Part shown: in pieces, positions 1-5,487 of the stretch | Layout: each line of letters opens with the position of its first letter | Position numbering within the stretch: the first letter of the stretch is position 1 | From: 0-14-3-00-62-12 sp034440555 | GTDB taxonomy: Bacteria; Pseudomonadota; Gammaproteobacteria; Xanthomonadales; Ahniellaceae | Direction of reading: 5' to 3' | Assembly (NCBI GenBank): GCA_034440555.1 | Contig: JAWXCG010000109.1 | Span: 1 to 5,487, forward strand | Length of the DNA stretch: 5,487 bases | Notes under the pieces: generated by a model | The model's input: only the letters and a program-made list of their open reading frames with translations | Told to the model about the DNA's origin: nothing | The model's database searches: none | Translations under genes and position numbers: made by a program

Positions 1-589
1 GCGAACGCAAACAGCGACGCCCTCGCGCGCTCAGAATCACCCAAGCCAGACCGGTGGTGCATAGCGCCGCAGCACGCCAGTGAGTGAGCAATGCGGCGCC
101 AAGGCACAAGCCCAGCAACGCCCAATCGCGCGCCCGATTGCTGTCGGCGGCCCGATCCAGACAAACGAACGCCTGCAGCATCAATAAGGTCAGCGGTAGA
201 TCAGGTAACGCCAGCACGCCGCCCATGTTGATCAGCGGCAGGAACATCGCGTACAAAGCTACGCGATTGGCATCAGCACTATTACCCAGTCGCCAAATCG
301 CCCAATGACGCAGAACCAGCGGCAGCGCAGCTCCGATCAAGAGGAACGGCCAGCGCACGCCCAACAGTGTGTCACCACCGAGCGCTGTGCCGAGCGCGAT
401 CAACCATGCGGTCAGCGGCGGCAAGTCGGTATAGGACACCGCGAGTACACGACTCTCCTGCCAATAAAACGCCTCATCGCCGAACAGCGGGAGCCAGGCA
501 GCAATCAGCACTCGCATCGCAAGCAGCGTCAACGTGACCATTAAAACGGCACGATTGCTCACAATGTCGGGATGAAGTGCACTCATCAT
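1..589 (-). CDS. ArnT/PMT-like membrane glycosyltransferase (GT39/GT83-type GT-C fold), N-terminal part
   Basis: This gene runs off the left edge; 196 codons are visible on the minus strand and the C-terminus is missing. It likely moves a sugar from a polyprenyl-phosphate donor to a lipid or protein acceptor at the outer face of the inner membrane. Seen: a first hydrophobic helix at about residues 15-36, then GDEAFYW at 37-43, whose D38/E39 match the catalytic Asp-Glu of the first periplasmic loop of GT-C enzymes. Next come TDLPPLTAWLIALG (54-67), the usual 'D-PP-L-WLIALG' block, and ALPDLPLTLL (127-136), the family's second conserved 'PD' motif. Further hydrophobic helices lie at about 79-93, 110-126, 131-143, 157-169 and 174-186. 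Two adjacent ATGs (589 and 586) are possible starts; a GGAAAG Shine-Dalgarno at 599-594 favours the second by spacing. An in-frame TAA at 619-617 rules out a longer form. Oddity: LTHWRAA (168-174) stands where relatives often have a 'SKYTA'-like segment. The substrate cannot be told from this part. Confidence 0.85.
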   Translation of the reverse strand, partial: MMSALHPDIVSNRAVLMVTLTLLAMRVLIAAWLPLFGDEAFYWQESRVLAVSYTDLPPLTAWLIALGTALGGDTLLGVRWPFLLIGAALPLVLRHWAIWRLGNSADANRVALYAMFLPLINMGGVLALPDLPLTLLMLQAFVCLDRAADSNRARDWALLGLCLGAALLTHWRAAALCTTGLAWVILSARGRRCLRS

Positions 590-593
590 CGAA

Positions 594-599
594 CTTTCC
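594..599 (-). promoter_or_regulatory. Shine-Dalgarno of the glycosyltransferase gene
   Basis: The minus strand reads GGAAAG here, 4 nt before the first ATG (589) and 7 nt before the second (586). The spacing favours initiation at the second ATG. This is a modest match to the anti-SD sequence. Confidence 0.45.
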
Positions 600-673
600 G
601 TTTTCGCAGCCCCATGTTAAGCGCAACTCGCACTGCAGGACTCCAATGGACCGGGCGTTTGCACACCCGCTGC

Positions 674-701
674 GCCGCTCGTGCACGCATGCACGGGCGG
701 C
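674..701. repeat. Strong hairpin-forming inverted repeat in the divergent intergenic region
   Basis: Arms 674-685 and 690-701 are complementary at 11 of 12 positions, and the exception (679/696) is a T-G wobble. The loop is the four bases CGCA (686-689), and the core is CGTGCA/TGCACG. No T-run follows on either strand, so it is not a standard Rho-independent terminator. It lies 85 bp upstream of the glycosyltransferase start and 127 bp upstream of moxR. It could be a protein-binding dyad or a structured leader element; the function is inferred only from position and symmetry. Confidence 0.55.
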
Positions 702-705
702 ATCA

Positions 706-735
706 TTCCGAATTATGGCAGGCGGCAATTCGAAA
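706..735. promoter_or_regulatory. Candidate operator: dyad with half-sites two helical turns apart
   Basis: Half-sites 706-714 (TTCCGAATT) and 727-735 (AATTCGAAA) are inverted copies matching at 8 of 9 positions, with the six inner bases CGAATT/AATTCG perfect. Their centres are 21 bp apart, about two helical turns, as expected for a dimeric regulator binding one DNA face. The site begins 5 bp after the neighbouring hairpin and lies between two divergent genes. A weak minus-strand -10-like hexamer (CATAAT, 717-712) overlaps it, but I see no good -35. No regulator gene is visible in the window, so the binding protein is unknown. Confidence 0.35.
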
Positions 736-775
736 CTCTTTGCATTGTGTGCACTCTACCTGCACCGGTCGCGAC

Positions 776-781
776 TAGAAT
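776..781 (+). promoter_or_regulatory. Weak -10 candidate for the moxR operon
   Basis: TAGAAT matches the sigma-70 -10 consensus at 5 of 6 positions and would place transcription start near 788, about 40 nt before the moxR ATG. No convincing -35 hexamer occurs 16-19 bp upstream, so this is a tentative call. Confidence 0.2.
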
Positions 782-815
782 CCGCAACGGGAATCCTCCT
801 CCCATATTCTCCAAC

Positions 816-819
816 AAGG
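816..819 (+). promoter_or_regulatory. Ribosome binding site of moxR
   Basis: AAGG lies 8 nt before the ATG at 828. It supports that start over an in-frame GTG at 681, whose 49-residue extension has no resemblance to MoxR N-termini. Confidence 0.5.
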
Positions 820-827
820 CATGCTGC

Positions 828-1760
828 ATGAGCACCGAAAGCGCCGAACTGCACGCACTCGAACTCGCTATCACTCAAGTCAATCGCATCGTACTGGGCA
901 AGAACGAGCAGGTGCGCCTCGCATTCGCCTGCCTGCTCGCCGGCGGGCACCTGTTGCTGGAGGATGTTCCCGGGGTCGGAAAGACCACACTTGCGCACGC
1001 GATCGCCGCCAGCTCCGGGTTGAGCTATCAGCGCATCCAGTTCACCAGTGACCTTTTACCATCGGACATTCTGGGCGTTTCGATCTATGAGCGGGAGAGC
1101 GCCGTCTTTCGTTTTCATCCTGGCCCCATCTTCTCGCAGTTGATCCTGGCCGACGAGATCAATCGCGCCACGCCCAAAACGCAGAGCGCACTGCTCGAGG
1201 CAATGGCCGAGCTGCAAGTCACTGGCGACGGCGAGACCCGGCCGCTGCCATTGCCATTTTTCGTGATCGCGACACAAAACCCGATTGATATGGCGGGCAC
1301 CTTTCCTTTGCCCGATTCGCAGCTGGACCGCTTCCTGATGCGTCTGTCGGTGGGTTATCCAGATGCCGAAGCCGAGCGCAACTTGCTGGCTTCAACCGAC
1401 CGACGCGAGCTGCTGATCGGTTTGAAACCTCAGTTGGACACCGAGCGCATCAATCACCTGCGCGCCCGTGTGCACGCGCTGCCAGCTTCAGCGGCACTGA
1501 TCGATTATGTGCAGCGTCTGCTCGCGGCATCGCGCAGCCATACCGGCGTGCGCGTTGGATTGTCACCACGCGCCGGGCTTGCTTTACTCGCGGCCGCCCG
1601 CGCTTTCGCCTTCCTTGCTGGACGGTCGTTTGTGCTGCCAGAGGATGTGCAGGCGGTCTTCGTTGGCGTCGCAGCGCACCGGCTGGTGCCCGGTGGTGAA
1701 AACACGCGCTCACGCGATGAACTTGCCGCCCAGATACTGCGCAGCACCCAGGTCGACTGA
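828..1760 (+). CDS. MoxR-family AAA+ ATPase
   Basis: A 310-residue cytosolic AAA+ ATPase of the MoxR group, a typical full length. Family members act as chaperones that use ATP to mature or insert partner proteins, and the gene is usually followed by a DUF58 or VWA-protein gene, as here. Seen: Walker A PGVGKTT at 48-54 (K52), Walker B LILADEIN at 105-112 (D109, E110), sensor 1 ATQNP at 148-152 (N151), the LPDSQLDRF segment at 161-169 containing conserved D167-R168, sensor 2 GLSPRAG at 244-250 (R248), and the C-terminal lid ending in the VPGG motif (287-290). Every catalytic element is present, so it should be active. The start at 828 has an AAGG 8 nt upstream. The stop overlaps the next ATG by one base (TGATG), which points to translational coupling. 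Its direct substrate is not established; the two downstream membrane proteins are the obvious candidates. Confidence 0.95.
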   Translation: MSTESAELHALELAITQVNRIVLGKNEQVRLAFACLLAGGHLLLEDVPGVGKTTLAHAIAASSGLSYQRIQFTSDLLPSDILGVSIYERESAVFRFHPGPIFSQLILADEINRATPKTQSALLEAMAELQVTGDGETRPLPLPFFVIATQNPIDMAGTFPLPDSQLDRFLMRLSVGYPDAEAERNLLASTDRRELLIGLKPQLDTERINHLRARVHALPASAALIDYVQRLLAASRSHTGVRVGLSPRAGLALLAAARAFAFLAGRSFVLPEDVQAVFVGVAAHRLVPGGENTRSRDELAAQILRSTQVD

Positions 1761-2731
1761 TGCGATTGCTGGTCGAATCATGGTGGCAGCGGTTGATCGG
1801 ACTGGCCGAGCGTCGTCTGCCGGCGTTGACCCGCCACCGACTGCCCGAGTCACTGCCGATCCGCCTACACCGGCGGCGAATCTACATTCTGCCGACGCGC
1901 TTTGGCCTGATATTTGGCGTTGTCGTTTTCGCCATGCTGCTGGGCGCGCTGAACTTCAACAACAACCCTGCCTTGTTGCTGACTTTTCTGGTGGCGAGCA
2001 TTGCCGTACTGAGCTTCCACCATAGCGTTGCGCAGCTGCGTGGCATCAGTCTGGTCGCGCTGCGTGCTGATCGAGTGCATGCTGGCGATCATGTTGAAGT
2101 GCAGTTTTGCATTCATGAGGATGAGGGCCGACATCGCCCCGCGCTGATGCTTGAGCAGGACGGCCAGGAAGTCTGCTGTAGCGCAGTGGCGGAGCAAACA
2201 ACGCTGGTCTGTGTGCAGCTCGCTACGACGCGGCGTGGCTGGCAAAGTGTCGGGCGCTGGCGGCTTTGGACCGAATACCCGTTCGGTATCGTCTGGGCTT
2301 GGAGCTATCTGCATCCCGAGCAGAAAATTCTGGTATTTCCACCTCCTGAGACAGAAGCGCCCTCGCTACCGGGCGAAGCGCGCAACGAGCCGGGCACGCA
2401 GTACCGGGCGCCCGGCGACGATTGGGTGGGATTGCGCGACCACCGCGCCGGCGACCCACCGCGTCTGGTCGCATGGCGAGCCAGCGCCCACAGCGATCGG
2501 CTATTGGTAAAAGAATTTGCCGATCCAGTGGGCAAAGCCGTGGTTCTCGACTACGCGGCGCTGGGAGCGCTTGCGCACGAGCATCGAATTTCGCGGTTGA
2601 CGCGATGGGTGCTGATTGCCGAGAGCCGCCAGCTCAGTTTTCGTTTGCGCCTGCCCGGAAACGACCTGGGCCCAGGCACCGGACCTGATCACGTGCTCGC
2701 CTGTCTACGCGAACTGGCGTTGCTGCCATGA
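1760..2731 (+). CDS. DUF58 membrane protein of the MoxR/TgpA operon
   Basis: A 323-residue inner-membrane protein. Seen: a basic N-terminal stretch (about 11-40), two adjacent hydrophobic helices (about 47-64 and 70-88) separated by NFNNNP (65-70), then a soluble part. The DUF58 signature runs from about 220 to 253: GLRDHRAGD (224-232), AWRASAHSDRLLVKEF (238-253). A short C-terminal alpha/beta remnant follows. VVLDY at 261-265 occupies the first strand of a VWA-like fold, but the DxSxS metal site (MIDAS) is absent. Short DUF58 proteins of this sort commonly sit between moxR and transglutaminase genes, so I read this as the normal form and not a truncation. It probably links the MoxR ATPase to the membrane transglutaminase; that role is inferred from context. 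The start overlaps the moxR stop by 1 base, with a weak AGG 7 nt upstream. Its stop overlaps the next gene by 4 bases. Confidence 0.92.
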   Translation: MRLLVESWWQRLIGLAERRLPALTRHRLPESLPIRLHRRRIYILPTRFGLIFGVVVFAMLLGALNFNNNPALLLTFLVASIAVLSFHHSVAQLRGISLVALRADRVHAGDHVEVQFCIHEDEGRHRPALMLEQDGQEVCCSAVAEQTTLVCVQLATTRRGWQSVGRWRLWTEYPFGIVWAWSYLHPEQKILVFPPPETEAPSLPGEARNEPGTQYRAPGDDWVGLRDHRAGDPPRLVAWRASAHSDRLLVKEFADPVGKAVVLDYAALGALAHEHRISRLTRWVLIAESRQLSFRLRLPGNDLGPGTGPDHVLACLRELALLP

Positions 2732-4755
2732 CACGACGCGCGACACAGCCGAGCAATGCCACGCTGGAACCCTCGCGTCTGATTGGCGCACAGCAAATGC
2801 AGGCGCTCGCGTTGCTACTCGGCGCTAGCCTGCTGGCGCACGCGGGCTGGATGTCGATCACGCTGACCCTTTACCTCGCAGCGTTGATCGCGCTGCGCGT
2901 CTGGTGGCATGTTGCGATGGCGCGTGCGGTGCCCATGCCGATTCGCGTGCCATTGCTCATTCTCACGTTCACGCTGTTGTTCATCACCTCGGGCACCCCG
3001 GTGGGTAGGGATGGCGGCGTCGCGATGCTGCTCAGCTTAGCCGTGCTCAAGTTGGTGGAAACCCGCGTTGTGCGCGATGGTCGCATGCTGGTTGCGGCCG
3101 TTTTCTTCGTTGCCATGACCGAGTTTTTGTTCAGTCAAGGCATGTTGATTACCGTCTATCTGGGGCTGGTCGCGGTCGGGGCTTTCGCAAGCTTGACCTT
3201 GCTGCGCAAGTATCCCGATTCTGCGCAGTCGACGCAGTTGCTGGGCGCCCGACTGCACGCGGCGCTTACCGCAGTTGGCCGCATGGCACTGGCTGCACTG
3301 CCGCTCGCAGCGGCAGCGTTTCTGTTTTTTCCGCGTCTGGGCGAGCCCCTCTGGGGCGCGCCGTGGCGCGGGTCAGAAGGCCGCACTGGCATCAGTGATG
3401 AGATGCGACCCGGCATGTTTTCCAAATTATGGACCGACGATACGCCAGTCTTCCGCGTCACCTTTGACGGCAGGGTTCCACAGACGCGGGACCTGTATTG
3501 GCGAGGGCCAGTATTGTGGAACTTTGACAAAGGCACATGGAGTCTCGGGCGCTGGATTGGCCGAGGCGATATCCTTCCAATCCGCTACCGCGTGGAAAGC
3601 GTAGTCCGCTACGAAGTGCTGCTCGAAGCCACCGAGATGAACTGGTACTTTCCACTCGATCTGCCGTTGCGCCCTGCGCCCGACTCACAGCTGATGGTCG
3701 ATGGCCAGATGGTCACCTCCAAACCCATCATCGCGCCGAAGCGGTTGAACCTGGAATCGGCGACTGAGTTCGCGTTCGAAGAGACGCCAATACGTGGACA
3801 TCGCTGGGCCGCACTGCGCTTGCCGCCCGGCAGCAATCCGCGCGCAATCGCGCTGGCTCAGCAATGGCGGGCTGAGGGCAAGTCCGATAGCGAGATTATC
3901 GAGGCGGCGCTCAAGATGTTCAATGCCAACTTCACCTATACGCTGGAACCGCCGCCACTGGCGCCTGAACGCAGTGTCGACGACTTCCTTTTTGAAACTC
4001 GGATGGGTTACTGCGAACACTTCTCTTCGAGCTTTGCGTTCCTCATGCGGGCTGCTGGCATTCCTGCGCGCGTGGTCACCGGTTATCAAGGCGGTTATTG
4101 GAACCGCAGCGGCAGCTATCTGGTAGTACGCAACTCCGACGCGCATGCCTGGACCGAGGTGTGGCTGCAGGGAAGAGGCTGGGTGCGCACCGATCCAACC
4201 AGCGCCGTGGCGCCAGAGCGCATCATTCGTGGCAGTAACGCCGATGCGCTGCCCGCAGCCATGCGTTGGTATCACAACAACTGGGCAGCAAGCTGGCTGG
4301 ATCGCGTGGACCATGTCACGCGCTGGTGGCGTCGACGCATCGTCGACTTCGATGCTTTGCGGCAAGAGAAACTGTTGGTTCCCTTTGGTGTAGTCCAAAC
4401 GCAATGGCAGCATCTGGTGATGGCCCTGGCCGCAGCGGGCGGCATCGCCTTGGCAATCGGCGTGTGGTGGTCTATGCGCGGCATGCAACTGCGCGCGCGT
4501 GATCCGCTGCTCAAGGCATGGAAGCAATTTGCCAATCGATTGGCACGCGCAGGCGTGATCCGTGCTGTCGACGAGGGGCCTATCAGCTTCAGTCAACGCG
4601 CGGCGCGACAATTGCCACACATTGCGGCCAACATCCTCAAGCTTGGTGAAGAATTCGCCGGCCTGCGTTACGACCCCGCACGTGCCCCAGATCGCCCGGC
4701 GCGCGAGGCCTTGATTGGAAACCTGAGAAGATTTCGGGTTCGCGCACAGACATAG
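2728..4755 (+). CDS. tgpA: TgpA-like transmembrane transglutaminase (DUF3488 / transglutaminase core / DUF4129)
   Basis: A 675-residue inner-membrane protein with the three-part build of P. aeruginosa TgpA. The N-terminal DUF3488 region (to about 202) holds several hydrophobic helices, at roughly 26-40, 44-60, 72-88, 96-110, 120-136, 140-158 and 183-201. A large, probably periplasmic region follows, with the transglutaminase core at about 375-500. The catalytic triad is visible: C429 in GYCEHFSSSFAFLMRAAGIP (427-446), H473 in DAHAWTEVW (471-479) and D489 in RTDPTSA (487-493). A last helix lies at about 560-581. The cytosolic tail (about 590-670) matches the DUF4129 position. The fold suggests acyl transfer or peptidase chemistry on a cell-envelope substrate; the true reaction is unknown. 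TgpA is reported as essential in P. aeruginosa, and I assume but cannot show the same here. The ATGA overlap with the DUF58 gene and the lack of a good Shine-Dalgarno indicate coupled translation. The gene ends 6 bp from the convergent HIT gene. Confidence 0.93.
   Translation: MTRRATQPSNATLEPSRLIGAQQMQALALLLGASLLAHAGWMSITLTLYLAALIALRVWWHVAMARAVPMPIRVPLLILTFTLLFITSGTPVGRDGGVAMLLSLAVLKLVETRVVRDGRMLVAAVFFVAMTEFLFSQGMLITVYLGLVAVGAFASLTLLRKYPDSAQSTQLLGARLHAALTAVGRMALAALPLAAAAFLFFPRLGEPLWGAPWRGSEGRTGISDEMRPGMFSKLWTDDTPVFRVTFDGRVPQTRDLYWRGPVLWNFDKGTWSLGRWIGRGDILPIRYRVESVVRYEVLLEATEMNWYFPLDLPLRPAPDSQLMVDGQMVTSKPIIAPKRLNLESATEFAFEETPIRGHRWAALRLPPGSNPRAIALAQQWRAEGKSDSEIIEAALKMFNANFTYTLEPPPLAPERSVDDFLFETRMGYCEHFSSSFAFLMRAAGIPARVVTGYQGGYWNRSGSYLVVRNSDAHAWTEVWLQGRGWVRTDPTSAVAPERIIRGSNADALPAAMRWYHNNWAASWLDRVDHVTRWWRRRIVDFDALRQEKLLVPFGVVQTQWQHLVMALAAAGGIALAIGVWWSMRGMQLRARDPLLKAWKQFANRLARAGVIRAVDEGPISFSQRAARQLPHIAANILKLGEEFAGLRYDPARAPDRPAREALIGNLRRFRVRAQT
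4331..4347. repeat. Perfect 7-bp inverted repeat inside tgpA
   Basis: GTCGACG and CGTCGAC flank a CAT spacer, in codons for the basic segment RRRIVD of tgpA. A second inverted pair, GCATCG (4337-4342) and CGATGC (4350-4355), overlaps it, so two alternative stems are possible. It may simply reflect codon choice in a GC-rich gene. Confidence 0.3.
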
Positions 4756-4761
4756 GCCGGA

Positions 4762-5106
4762 TCACGGCGGCCAGGGCATGCTGCGTCCCGCAAGCAAATG
4801 CACGTGCAGATGAAAAATAGTCTGGCCACCATCGCGGTTGCAGTTGATGACAGTGCGATATCCGTTTTCCGAAAAACCTTCTTTGCGCGCATACGCAGCC
4901 GCCGCGAGCAGCAGGCGGCCAGCAAGCTCGGCGTCTTCAGGCTGCAGGTCGTTGAGCGTAGCAATCGGCTTTTTCGGAACAAACAATACGTGCACCGGTG
5001 CTTGTGGATGAACATCGCGAAACGCCAATACATGATCGTCTTCGTAGACGATATCGGCGGGAATCTCGCGGCGGATAATCTTGCCAAATAAAGTGTCGCC
5101 CATCAT
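4762..5106 (-). CDS. hinT: HIT-family protein, HinT-like purine nucleoside phosphoramidase
   Basis: A 114-residue cytosolic histidine-triad protein, close in length to E. coli HinT (119 aa). HinT proteins form dimers and hydrolyse purine nucleoside 5'-phosphoramidates and related adducts such as aminoacyl-AMP. Seen: FGKIIRREIPADIVYEDD (7-24), nearly the HinT N-terminal consensus; FRDVHPQAPVHVL (29-41); NRDGGQTIFHLHVHLLAGR (90-108). The triad is H99, H101 and H103, with H101 the expected nucleophile. The C-terminus is a few residues shorter than in E. coli, ending MPWPP. The first two codons are both ATG (5106 and 5103). GGAG at 5115-5112 lies 5 nt before the first and 8 nt before the second, so spacing slightly favours the second. 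It lies 61 bp downstream of recR on the same strand and is probably co-transcribed with it. Confidence 0.93.
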   Translation of the reverse strand: MMGDTLFGKIIRREIPADIVYEDDHVLAFRDVHPQAPVHVLFVPKKPIATLNDLQPEDAELAGRLLLAAAAYARKEGFSENGYRTVINCNRDGGQTIFHLHVHLLAGRSMPWPP

Positions 5107-5111
5107 GTCGA

Positions 5112-5115
5112 CTCC
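5112..5115 (-). promoter_or_regulatory. Ribosome binding site of the HIT gene
   Basis: The minus strand reads GGAG here, 5 nt before the first and 8 nt before the second of two tandem ATG codons. It supports initiation at this doublet and leaves the exact ATG open. Confidence 0.6.
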
Positions 5116-5167
5116 GTTGTTTCATCTTGAAAAACCATTTCGCGCACTGGCGCCGGTAAATCACCGA

Positions 5168-5487
5168 TCAGGAAATTTCGAGGCGCCCACCGAATGCATG
5201 CGCCAGAGTGCCGCGATCGATGAACTCCAACTCGCCACCGAGCGGTACGCCGTGCGCCAAGCGGCTGGCAAGTACGTTGTGTTGCCGGGCGATCTGGCCA
5301 AGATGATGCGCCGTTGCCTCGCCTTCGACCGTGGGATTGGTGGCCACAATCAGCTCGCGCACTTCGCCCTCGCCAAGGCGCCGCGCGAGCAGGTCGAGGC
5401 CGAGCTCCTCTGGGCCCAGCCCATCCAAGGGTGACAGCCGGCCGAGAAGCACGAAATAGCGGCCGCGAAAGCCCGTCGCTTGCTCGA
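5168..5487 (-). CDS. recR: Recombination mediator RecR, C-terminal half
   Basis: The C-terminal 105 residues of RecR are visible; the start lies beyond the right edge. RecR, with RecF and RecO, loads RecA on SSB-coated gapped DNA. The visible part reads from EQATGFRGRYFVLLG through RLSPLDGLGPEELGLDLL, the conserved RecR block that follows the first Toprim strand. Then come ELIVATNPTVEGEATAHHL, the second conserved Toprim region, and SRLAHGVPLGGELEFIDRGT, the C-terminal motif. It ends AFGGRLEIS, at the usual RecR length from these motifs. Missing from view are the N-terminal helix-hairpin-helix, the four-cysteine zinc finger and the first Toprim acidic residue, about 95 residues in all. Neighbouring recR with dnaX and ybaB upstream is common, but that side is outside the window. 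The HIT gene follows after 61 bp with no clear terminator between them. Confidence 0.95.
   Translation of the reverse strand, partial: EQATGFRGRYFVLLGRLSPLDGLGPEELGLDLLARRLGEGEVRELIVATNPTVEGEATAHHLGQIARQHNVLASRLAHGVPLGGELEFIDRGTLAHAFGGRLEIS

Noticed and set aside
712..717. CATAAT as a minus-strand -10 for the glycosyltransferase gene
   Set aside because: It matches 5 of 6 bases, but no acceptable -35 hexamer lies 15-19 bp upstream, so it is mentioned only as overlapping the dyad.
681..827. In-frame upstream GTG extension of moxR by 49 residues
   Set aside because: The extension covers the hairpin, the dyad and the -10 candidate, has no likeness to MoxR N-termini, and starts inside the stem. 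The ATG at 828 has a spaced AAGG and gives normal family length.
572..831. Short plus-strand frames (68 and 84 codons) across the intergenic region
   Set aside because: They overlap the glycosyltransferase N-terminus on the opposite strand and the regulatory dyads, and their products are rich in Arg, His and Cys with no recognisable features.
1865..2314. A 149-codon minus-strand frame opposite the DUF58 gene
   Set aside because: It is fully antisense to a clear DUF58 coding region and its product has low-complexity Gln/Arg/His composition without a domain.
3685..4620. A 311-codon open frame on the minus strand antisense to tgpA
   Set aside because: It lies wholly within tgpA, whose plus-strand product has intact catalytic motifs. 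The antisense product is rich in Cys, His, Gln and Arg with no recognisable domain, as expected of a GC-rich shadow frame.
5107..5167. Possible Rho-independent terminator between recR and the HIT gene
   Set aside because: The minus strand has a small GCGC-CAGT-GCGC stem, but it is only 4 bp and the T-run lies about 8 nt further on. This is too weak to call, and co-transcription is more likely.

Overview
The window reads as a GC-rich (roughly 60%) proteobacterial chromosome, most likely gammaproteobacterial. The basis is a three-gene MoxR ATPase / DUF58 / TgpA-type transglutaminase operon, a HinT-like HIT protein close to the E. coli type, and a RecR C-terminus of classic proteobacterial form. 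A Xanthomonadales-like lineage is a guess from gene content and base composition and was not tested. This looks like ordinary core chromosome. I see no mobile element, tRNA, rRNA or CRISPR array.

Layout: positions 1-589 (minus strand) hold the N-terminal ~196 residues of a membrane glycosyltransferase of the ArnT/PMT (GT39/GT83-like) GT-C fold, cut by the window edge. Positions 590-827 form a 238-bp divergent intergenic region. It carries a strong 12-bp-arm hairpin (674-701) and a second dyad (706-735) whose half-sites lie 21 bp apart, plus a weak -10 candidate and the moxR ribosome binding site. Positions 828-4755 (plus strand) are a tightly coupled operon: MoxR AAA+ ATPase (310 aa), DUF58 membrane protein (323 aa, 1-bp overlap) and TgpA-like transmembrane transglutaminase (675 aa, 4-bp overlap). 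Only 6 bp past its stop, in convergent orientation, lies a HIT protein (114 aa, minus strand). The C-terminal half of recR is upstream of it on the same strand and is cut by the right edge.

How the genes work together: the three-gene cassette is a known but poorly understood set, with P. aeruginosa PA2873-PA2875 as the best-studied example. A cytosolic MoxR ATPase and a membrane-anchored DUF58 protein are thought to act as a chaperone or assembly pair for the membrane transglutaminase-like enzyme, whose catalytic Cys-His-Asp domain should face the periplasm. RecR (recombinational repair) and HinT (purine nucleoside phosphoramidase) are housekeeping genes on the opposite strand. The glycosyltransferase is divergent from moxR and could share regulation through the intergenic dyads.

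I found no previously undescribed system. The best leads are the two adjacent symmetric elements between the divergent genes, and the pairing of a MoxR ATPase with a DUF58 protein that lacks a recognisable MIDAS motif.
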